This document shows, piece by piece, positions 57,067 through 64,000 of a stretch of 64,000 nucleotides of DNA. Made by a program: the position numbers and the translations under genes. This stretch comes from Synechococcus sp. CBW1108 (GTDB lineage Bacteria > Cyanobacteriota > Cyanobacteriia > PCC-6307 > Cyanobiaceae), in assembly GCF_015840335.1 (NCBI RefSeq), contig NZ_CP060395.1, forward strand, positions 310,001-374,000. Reading direction: 5' to 3'. How positions within the stretch are numbered: the stretch's first letter is position 1; each line of letters opens with the position of its first letter. The notes beneath the pieces were generated by a model. It did no database searches. It was given only the letters and a program-made list of their open reading frames with translations, and was not told the DNA's origin.

Positions 57067-58349
57067 CCTTCGCTCCGGGTTGCGGTCCCCCAGCCATCAA
57101 GCTGCCACAGCCCGTTGCCACTGGCTACAGATTCAAGCTGCCAGCGATGAAATTCATGGCCGCTGAAGGTTTCCCCAGGCCGCACCAGCAACCCTGCCGC
57201 CCTTGCCGTGGCCTGGCGATAGCCCAGGCTCAGCCCCCCCTTGCGCGCCTGGAAGGGCAACACGCCGGCCATCCGGTGCAGCCGGCCCTCGCCATCGGCC
57301 AGCTGCTCACCGAGCAATAACAATCCGCCGCATTCAGCCACCAGCGGCACCCCCCCGGCCGCCGCACGGGCCAGGTCTGCCAGGCTGCGCCGACTGGCCG
57401 CCAACCGGGTGGCATGGAGCTCCGGGTAGCCCCCCGGCAGCAGGACCGCCCGGCAGCCGGCGGGGAGGGGCTCGTCGGCCAGGGGGCTCCAGGCCAGCGG
57501 CTCCAGGCCGACGGCCTGCAGCAGTTCGCCGGCTTCGGGGTAGCGGAAGTGGAAGGCCGCATCGCTGGCGATCGCCACCGGCAAAGACCCTGAGCCCCCG
57601 CTGGCTTCAAGGGGCGGTTGCTGGTCCCGCAGGCACCAGTGGATCGGATCGATCTCCCCGGCCTGGACGGGCGGGGGGGCCAGCAGCGGCACGAGCTGCT
57701 CCAGATCCAGATGTTCGGCGGCCAGCTGGCTCCACTGCTCCTGGCGCTGCTCAAGGTCGTGCAGCTCGCCGGGCGGCAGCAGCCCCAGGTGGCGGGAAGG
57801 GAGCGCCAGGCTTGGGTGGTGGGGGAGCACCCCCAGCAGCGGCACGGCGATGCTCGCCAGGGCTTCGGCCAGCAGGGCGTGGTGGCGTTCGCTGCCCACC
57901 CGGTTGATCACCACGCCGGCCAGCTGCACCGGCGGCGGGCCGTGGTCGCGGAAGCCCCGCACCAGGGCCGCCACAGATCCCGCCTGGCGGGAGGCCTCCA
58001 CCACCAGCACCACCGGCAGGCCCAACTGGGCAGCCACGGCCGCCGAGCTGCCCTCGCTGCTGGGGCCGCGGCCATCGAACAGGCCCATCACCCCCTCCAC
58101 CAGGGCCAGGTCGGCCCGGCTGCCATGCCAGTGGAAACATCGCTCCACCCACTCCGGCCCGCAAAGCAGGGGATCGAGGTTGCGGCAGGTGTGGCCGCTC
58201 ACCTGGCTGAGCAGCTGGGGGTCGAGGTAGTCGGGCCCCACCTTGAAGGGCTGCAGCTGGAGGCCCTGCCGCCGGGCCCAGGCTGCCAGGCACAGCGACA
58301 GCAAGGTCTTGCCGCTGCCACTGCTGGGCGCGGCGATCAGGCAGGCCAT
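56916..58349 (-). CDS. cbiA: Cobyrinic acid a,c-diamide synthase
   Basis: Amidates cobyrinate a- and c-carboxylates with glutamine in cobalamin or pseudocobalamin synthesis. The 477-residue protein has an N-terminal ATPase with P-loop SSGSGKTL (8-15), the DYLDP motif and LVEGVMGLFDG. The C-terminal amidotransferase domain carries the nucleophile Cys in VAECGGLLLL and late His in SGHEFH. Last ~30 residues overlap the acylphosphatase frame. It pairs functionally with cbiX at 29.6-30.7 kb. Confidence 0.94.
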   Translation of the reverse strand: MACLIAAPSSGSGKTLLSLCLAAWARRQGLQLQPFKVGPDYLDPQLLSQVSGHTCRNLDPLLCGPEWVERCFHWHGSRADLALVEGVMGLFDGRGPSSEGSSAAVAAQLGLPVVLVVEASRQAGSVAALVRGFRDHGPPPVQLAGVVINRVGSERHHALLAEALASIAVPLLGVLPHHPSLALPSRHLGLLPPGELHDLEQRQEQWSQLAAEHLDLEQLVPLLAPPPVQAGEIDPIHWCLRDQQPPLEASGGSGSLPVAIASDAAFHFRYPEAGELLQAVGLEPLAWSPLADEPLPAGCRAVLLPGGYPELHATRLAASRRSLADLARAAAGGVPLVAECGGLLLLGEQLADGEGRLHRMAGVLPFQARKGGLSLGYRQATARAAGLLVRPGETFSGHEFHRWQLESVASGNGLWQLDGWGTATRSEGWTAPNVHASWLHLHWAGCPVIPSRLAAAAGRAVPLPMSAVSSAPMSPSP

Positions 58350-58371
58350 TGCGGGCGGGGAGAGCGCGAGC

Positions 58372-59667
58372 TCAGGGGAGAAGTCTGGCGGCGATCGGGG
58401 CAGCTACCGCCAGCAGGGGGTTGGTGGAATCGTGGCCGCCGGAGAGCAGGCGGGCCATCTCCATCTCCTCACTTTCATTGGGCAGGGGAACCACCTCCTC
58501 TGCCAGCTCCATGCTGGCCATACCGCCCGATTCGAGCCGCATGCAGCCGCCCGATTCCGAACAGAGAATCACGCACAGCGGCGACCCCTGGCTGCTCTGG
58601 CAGATCAGGCGCAGGCCCACCATGGCGCCCGGGTGGGTCTTGGGAACCCCCACCGGCACGGGCATCTGACGAAAGCGCACGGTCTGGCCGTCGGTGCGCT
58701 CAAATTCGGCGCCGATCCCCTGGCCGGAGCCATCGCCATCGACGGCATAGGTCGCGGTCAGGTGCCAGCCCAAGCGGTCGGCCAGCCAGGCCGCCAGCAG
58801 CAACCCCTTCACCGGGTTGTCGCCCTCGACGTCCAGGTCGAGCTGCACCACGTGGTTGAGAGCATCCCGCCGGGAAGGGGGGTCGAACACCATGGCCAGG
58901 GATTCCCGCCAGCTGCGCAGCCGCATCCAGTTGAGGTCGTTGATCGGCTGGCCCGCACCAACCCGGGCCACCAGCAGGTCGAGGCAGCGGCGCGGATCCC
59001 CTAGTGACGAATCCACCACCAGGCGGCGGTTTCCGCTGGCCAGGGCCGCCATCACCTCAGGCGCCTCATCGAGGCTGCTGTTCCACCACACCCAGCAGGG
59101 CAGCTCGGGACTGATCAAGGGTTGCACCAGGTCGAGGTTCTCGCGCAGGGCACCGGTGCCGCCCCGCAGCACCACCACATCGCCACAGGCATCGCCGCCG
59201 GCCCCCTCCTCCGGTAGGGGGCAGTAGGCCGCCACCAGGGTTTCCAGGGGTTTGGCGCCATCGAGGGTGGGGGCCAGGGTGATCAGTCGCCGGGGCATGT
59301 GGGCGCTGATCGCCCCCTCGACAAACTGGCCCCGCAGGTCGTCGGCGTGATGATCACCACCCAGGTTGCCGATCGCCCAGGCCAGTTGGGGATCCATGGG
59401 CGCAGTGCTCAAAGGGAGCCCGCAGTTGATCGCGGCGGCCCGGGCAGCCTCCAGCACCGTCTCGTTGAGCAGGCCGGTGATCGGCCCATCCAGACGGCCG
59501 CAGCGCACCAGTTGCTGCTCCAGCCAGGAGCCCTCCCACACCACCAGGGTGAAGGTGGCGGCGCCGTGGGAGCTGCCCAACTCCTCACTCCAGAGGCGCT
59601 CCAGGTAGCCGGGCACCTCGGCGGGGGGTAGGACGAGCGGGGCCTGGAGAGTGAGCTGGGTCGACAT
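58372..59667 (-). CDS. opcA: Glucose-6-phosphate dehydrogenase assembly protein OpcA
   Basis: Activates Zwf in the oxidative pentose phosphate pathway. The 431-residue protein is recognised from its place after zwf and segments such as CWVWWNSSLDEAPEVMAALA and HVVQLDLDVEGDNPVKG. A Cys-x5-Cys pair is present near the C-terminus (ILCSESGGCMR). In filamentous cyanobacteria two C-terminal OpcA cysteines with the same spacing are a thioredoxin-sensitive redox switch, so light-dark control is likely here. It starts 20 bases after zwf. Confidence 0.93.
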   Translation of the reverse strand: MSTQLTLQAPLVLPPAEVPGYLERLWSEELGSSHGAATFTLVVWEGSWLEQQLVRCGRLDGPITGLLNETVLEAARAAAINCGLPLSTAPMDPQLAWAIGNLGGDHHADDLRGQFVEGAISAHMPRRLITLAPTLDGAKPLETLVAAYCPLPEEGAGGDACGDVVVLRGGTGALRENLDLVQPLISPELPCWVWWNSSLDEAPEVMAALASGNRRLVVDSSLGDPRRCLDLLVARVGAGQPINDLNWMRLRSWRESLAMVFDPPSRRDALNHVVQLDLDVEGDNPVKGLLLAAWLADRLGWHLTATYAVDGDGSGQGIGAEFERTDGQTVRFRQMPVPVGVPKTHPGAMVGLRLICQSSQGSPLCVILCSESGGCMRLESGGMASMELAEEVVPLPNESEEMEMARLLSGGHDSTNPLLAVAAPIAARLLP

Positions 59668-59687
59668 GGCGGATCAGGGATGAAAAA

Positions 59688-61232
59688 TCAGGGGCGTCGC
59701 CAGATCAGGCCGTCCTCGGCCATCAGGCTGTCGGCGGCACCGGGGCCCCAGGTGCGGGCCTCGTAGGGGTAGACCGGCAACTGGGCGGGGGCGTCTTCGA
59801 TCAGCTCCAGCAGGGGGGTGTAGAGCCGCCAGGCGGCCTCTACTTCATCACTGCGGGTGTAGAGGGTGGGGTCACCCAGCATGGCGTCAGCCAGCAGGCG
59901 CACATAGCCCTCGTCGCTGGGTTCGCCGAAGCTGTCGTCGTAGGAGAAGGCCATGTCCACCGGCCGGCTGCGCATGCCCGAGCCAGGGGCCTTGACCTCG
60001 AATTTGAATTCCGCCCCCTCATCGGGCTGGATGCGCAGGATCAGCTGGTTGGGAGTGGGGGCGCCACCGGCCGCGTCAAACAGGTGCACCGGCGCCTCCC
60101 GGAAGGTAAGCACCACTTCGGAAAGCCGCTTGGGCAGCCGTTTGCCGGTGCGCAGATAGAAGGGCACCCCCTGCCAGCGCCAGTTGTTGATGAAGAGCTT
60201 CATCGCCACGTAGGTCTCCGTGGTGCTCTCGGGGTTCACCCCGGGCTCCTGGCGATAGCCCGTGATCGGCTGGCTGCTTGAGCCCCCCGGCCCGTACTGG
60301 CCCCGCACGCAGCACTTCCAGGGTTCGTCCTCATTGGCCAGTCGGGCCGCCTGCAGCACCTTGGCCTTCTCGTTGCGCATCGACTCGGGGTCGAAGCGGC
60401 CCGGCGCCTCCATGGTGGTGAGGGCCAGCATCTGGGTGAGGTGGTTCTGCATCATGTCCCGCAGGGCCCCGGAGCTCTCGTAGTAGCCGGCCCGTTCCTC
60501 AACCCCCACGGTTTCGGCGGCGGTGATCTGCACACTGGAGATGTAGTTGCGGTTCCAGATCGGCTCGAAAATCGTGTTGGCGAAGCGCAGCACGAGGATG
60601 TTCTGGACCGTCTCCTTGCCCAGGTAGTGGTCGATCCGGAAGATCTGGTTTTCCTGGGCACAGGCCAGAACCACCCGGTTGAGCTCCTGGGCGCTGCCGT
60701 AGTCGCGGCCGAAGGGTTTCTCGATCACCACCCGGCTGCGGCTCGGGTCACTCAGCAGGCCGGCGGCGGCCAGGGCCCGGCAGCCACTGCCATAGAAGGT
60801 GGGTGAAACCGAGAGGTAGAAGGTGCGGTTGTTGCGGGTGGCCCGCTGCCGGTCAATCACGGCAAGGCGTTCACCCAGTCGCACCACCGAGGGGGGATCC
60901 TGCAGGTCGACCGGTTCGTAGAAGAGCCCAGCCGCAAATTGCTCCCAGGCCAGCGGGTGCTCGGCCACCTCATTTGCCAGAGCCTCGGCCATGCGGCTGC
61001 GGAACTCCTCGTCGCTCCAGGGGCGGCGGGCGCAGCCCAGCACGGCGAATTCACTGGGTAGGCGCCGCTGGCGGAAGAGCTCAAACAGGGCCGGGATCAA
61101 TTTGCGGTGGGTGAGGTCACCGCTGGCCCCGAAGATCACCAGGCATTGGGGGGGAATGACCCGCTCCTGGCGAAGACCTACCCGCAGTGGATTGGTGAGC
61201 ACAGCGCCCATGGATGCCTTTCCGGTATCCAT
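59688..61232 (-). CDS. zwf: Glucose-6-phosphate 1-dehydrogenase
   Basis: Makes NADPH and 6-phosphogluconolactone, the main dark reductant source. The 514-residue protein has the NADP motif LVIFGASGDLTHRKLIPALF and the active-site RIDHYLGKETVQN, with all residues intact. The ATG at 61211 (MGAVLTNPLRVGLRQERV) is nearer the usual family start; the longer form adds seven residues. It forms a minus-strand unit with opcA and, upstream, petH. Confidence 0.96.
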   Translation of the reverse strand: MDTGKASMGAVLTNPLRVGLRQERVIPPQCLVIFGASGDLTHRKLIPALFELFRQRRLPSEFAVLGCARRPWSDEEFRSRMAEALANEVAEHPLAWEQFAAGLFYEPVDLQDPPSVVRLGERLAVIDRQRATRNNRTFYLSVSPTFYGSGCRALAAAGLLSDPSRSRVVIEKPFGRDYGSAQELNRVVLACAQENQIFRIDHYLGKETVQNILVLRFANTIFEPIWNRNYISSVQITAAETVGVEERAGYYESSGALRDMMQNHLTQMLALTTMEAPGRFDPESMRNEKAKVLQAARLANEDEPWKCCVRGQYGPGGSSSQPITGYRQEPGVNPESTTETYVAMKLFINNWRWQGVPFYLRTGKRLPKRLSEVVLTFREAPVHLFDAAGGAPTPNQLILRIQPDEGAEFKFEVKAPGSGMRSRPVDMAFSYDDSFGEPSDEGYVRLLADAMLGDPTLYTRSDEVEAAWRLYTPLLELIEDAPAQLPVYPYEARTWGPGAADSLMAEDGLIWRRP

Positions 61233-61240
61233 GGTTTAAC

Positions 61241-61319
61241 CGGCCCAGGGCCCTCTCCCGACGCTTGGCCCACTTTGTGATGGTTTCTGTGTGGGATTGG
61301 CCAAAAAGCGGCCCTGGGC

Positions 61320-61321
<2 letters not shown>
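61241..61321 (-). other. Structured gap between petH and zwf
   Basis: The 87-base gap holds two nested inverted repeats: an outer pair (GGCCCAGGGCC near 61242 and GGCCCTGGGCT near 61310, one mismatch) and an inner pair built on TTGGCC/GGCCAA with neighbouring CCCAC/GTGGG. Read on the minus strand, they could fold into one long stem between the two genes. There is no T run. It may be a partial terminator or an mRNA processing site. Confidence 0.45.
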
Positions 61322-62507
<1,186 letters not shown>

Positions 62508-62635
62508 TCATAGGGAACCCATCCGCTGCGATTTTGTGGCGAACACCGCTAGGTTTGCCAGCACACTGTGACCGTGCCTCCTTGGCGCAGATCCTTGTAC
62601 CGTCGTCGGCCGCCGGTTTTCTGTCCCAAGGGGCA

Positions 62636-63184
62636 GTGAATGGGCCCGATTTAGCGAGCCAGGCTGATCCAGCTAGCCAGCAGCTCTGCAGCCTCGACAC
62701 GATTCAGCAGGAGATGGAGCGGCTCCCCCAGGGGGCCCGGCGGCTGGCGGTGCAGCTGAGCCTGAGCCCCGATCCCCAATGCCTCTGGTCGGTACTTACC
62801 GATTACGGCAACCTCAACCGATACATCCCCAACCTGGCCTCCTCCCGCCAGCTCTGGCGTCGCGGCAACGTGGTGGGCCTGGAGCAGGTGGGAACCCAGC
62901 AGTTCTGCGGGTTGCGCTTCAGCGCCAGGGTGGAGCTGGAACTGGTTGAAGACCGGGAGGCCGGCGTGCTGAGTTTCTGTATGTGCCGCGGCGATTTCCG
63001 CCGCTTCGAGGGCTGTTGGCAGATCAGCCGGGCTGGGGAGAGCACCCGGCTGCTCTATGAGCTCACCGTGCAGGGCCGGCCAGGCATGCCGATCGGCCTG
63101 ATCGAACAGCGACTGCGCGAAGACCTGGCCAACAACCTGCGCGGCGTGCAGCGCGAAGCCGAACGGCGCACCGCCCAGGCCTGA
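62636..63184 (+). CDS. SRPBCC (START-like) family protein
   Basis: A helix-grip-fold protein of the type that binds hydrophobic ligands (Coq10/polyketide cyclase-like). The domain runs from about LAVQLSLSPDPQCLWSVLTD, with the signature YGNLNRYIPNLASSR, to the end RLREDLANNLRGVQREAER. I prefer the GTG at 62636 (182 residues); an ATG at 62534 adds a tail of non-conserved residues. A ligand such as quinone or pigment is possible, but not shown. It is divergent from petH. Confidence 0.75.
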   Translation: MNGPDLASQADPASQQLCSLDTIQQEMERLPQGARRLAVQLSLSPDPQCLWSVLTDYGNLNRYIPNLASSRQLWRRGNVVGLEQVGTQQFCGLRFSARVELELVEDREAGVLSFCMCRGDFRRFEGCWQISRAGESTRLLYELTVQGRPGMPIGLIEQRLREDLANNLRGVQREAERRTAQA

Positions 63185-63239
63185 GCCAGACCTGGCCAGA
63201 ACAGCCAAAAGACTGCCAGAAAGCTGCCAGAAAAAGTAA

Positions 63240-63312
63240 TACCCCCAAGGGGATTCGAACCCCTGTCGCCTCCGTGAAAGGGAGGTGTCCTAGGCCTCTA
63301 GACGATGGGGGC
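63240..63312 (-). tRNA. tRNA-Glu (TTC anticodon)
   Basis: A 73-base cloverleaf read on the minus strand, starting GCCCCCATCG and with anticodon loop CTTTCAC. The G1:U72 pair is usual for cyanobacterial tRNA-Glu. CCA is not encoded. In cyanobacteria this tRNA also feeds tetrapyrrole synthesis as glutamyl-tRNA, the pathway served by chlH and petH-linked NADPH here. Confidence 0.95.
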
Positions 63313-63349
63313 CAGGCCACAACGCCCGGAAGCGCTGCTGGTTTGGAAG

Positions 63350-64000
63350 CTACGGGTCAGGGTGACCCTTCGTCAAGGCGGGCTGGCCCTGGCCGCTCCA
63401 GACCGGAACGGTGACATGGAAACAGGCCCCTTCACCGGGCTCGGAGGCCACCCAGATCCGGCCGCCATGAACCTCGGCAATGCGCCGGCACACCGACAGG
63501 CCCACGCCGTAGCCGGAGGTGGTGCCGGAAGTCTGGGGCAAACGCACCCGATCCAGGAAAATCCGCTCCTGCTCGCCCTTGGGAATGCCCGGACCGCTGT
63601 CGCAGATGCTCACCTGCACCCACTGGTCGGTGCGGTGCAGCAGGGCCAGCTGCACCCGACCCTGATCGGGAGTGAATTTGAGGGCGTTTTCCAACAGGTT
63701 GAGCAGCACCTGGCGCATGCGGCGTTGGTCGGCAAACACATCCGGTAGGTCGGCAGGGATGTCGGTGAGCAGCTCCAGGTCGCGGCCGATCCACAATTTC
63801 TCCAGCTCCAAAATGGCCTCGGCCACTACCTCGCCCAGGGCCAGGCGCTGGGGGTTGAACAGGGCCTCCCAGCGGGTGGTGCCCACCTCGAGCAGATCTT
63901 TGGAGAGCTCCTGGATGTCGTCGAGCCGGCGGGTGAGCACGTCGCGGAAGCGGGGCTCGTCGATCTGGCCGAGGGTGTGGCTCTGGAGGGCGAGCTTGGC
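63350..64000 (-). CDS. sasA: Circadian output histidine kinase SasA, C-terminal part
   Basis: The gene continues past the right edge; only the last 216 residues are visible. They hold the end of the dimerisation helix ([20 protein letters not shown]), the N-box [12 protein letters not shown]1 DSGPGIPKG and G2 [11 protein letters not shown]. The N-terminal phrases [10 protein letters not shown] and [11 protein letters not shown] are distinctive of SasA, the KaiC-stimulated kinase that phosphorylates RpaA. The His-box and KaiB-like sensor lie outside the window. The stop at 63350 is near tRNA-Glu. Confidence 0.85.
   Translation of the reverse strand, partial: AKLALQSHTLGQIDEPRFRDVLTRRLDDIQELSKDLLEVGTTRWEALFNPQRLALGEVVAEAILELEKLWIGRDLELLTDIPADLPDVFADQRRMRQVLLNLLENALKFTPDQGRVQLALLHRTDQWVQVSICDSGPGIPKGEQERIFLDRVRLPQTSGTTSGYGVGLSVCRRIAEVHGGRIWVASEPGEGACFHVTVPVWSGQGQPALTKGHPDP

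Overview
The window is a gene-dense, high-GC stretch of a cyanobacterial chromosome. Subunit H of Mg-chelatase (chlH), ferredoxin-NADP reductase with a phycobilisome-linker domain (petH), a high-light-inducible protein, a SasA-type kinase and many families confined to cyanobacteria (DUF3038, DUF4335, DUF2811, DUF2949, DUF3318, DUF3386, a Ycf36-like protein) make this secure. GC content and gene content resemble Synechococcus/Cyanobium-type picocyanobacteria; that placement is inference. There is no prophage, insertion sequence or CRISPR array.

Left third (1-29 kb): polyphosphate kinase 2, then a minus-strand cluster of small cyanobacterial proteins, apt, an FAD hydroxylase, an Hli protein, dapB and chlH. 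An accessory pocket follows at 12.0-13.2 kb: a HEPN/MNT toxin-antitoxin pair and a broken PIN (VapC-like) gene. Next come folP-tpiA, an S4 protein, an ABC exporter, a three-gene importer of the TrpXYZ/COG2984 type, carB, a DUF3318-rsfS-Ycf36-asparaginase run ending at tRNA-fMet, and a GMC oxidoreductase.

Middle (29-47 kb): a CbiX chelatase with a histidine-rich tail, a ParB-like protein, a universal stress protein, and divergent glgP and glnN (glycogen use and ammonium assimilation). A lipase and a CrtO-like acyltransferase follow. At 39.6-46.6 kb lies an exopolysaccharide locus: an exported WExVP-repeat protein, a Wzc-type tyrosine kinase, a Wza-type export protein, a dual-specificity phosphatase, and gmd-fcl for GDP-fucose.

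Right third (47-64 kb): a lipoprotein, a PGM1-like ATP-grasp ligase and a 7TM-HD phosphodiesterase; folD, GGPP synthase, a DUF212 protein and a RecD-like helicase; then a long minus-strand run petH-zwf-opcA-cbiA-acylphosphatase-histidine phosphatase-GAP protein, which centres on NADPH supply. The right edge holds an SRPBCC protein, tRNA-Glu and the truncated sasA.

Most genes are ordinary housekeeping. The parts that deserve a second look are: the WExVP-repeat protein overlapping the capsule kinase gene; the PGM1-like ligase neighbourhood; a 38-bp near-perfect palindrome between folD and GGPP synthase; several other clean inverted repeats; and short in-frame tandem repeats in at least four unrelated genes.
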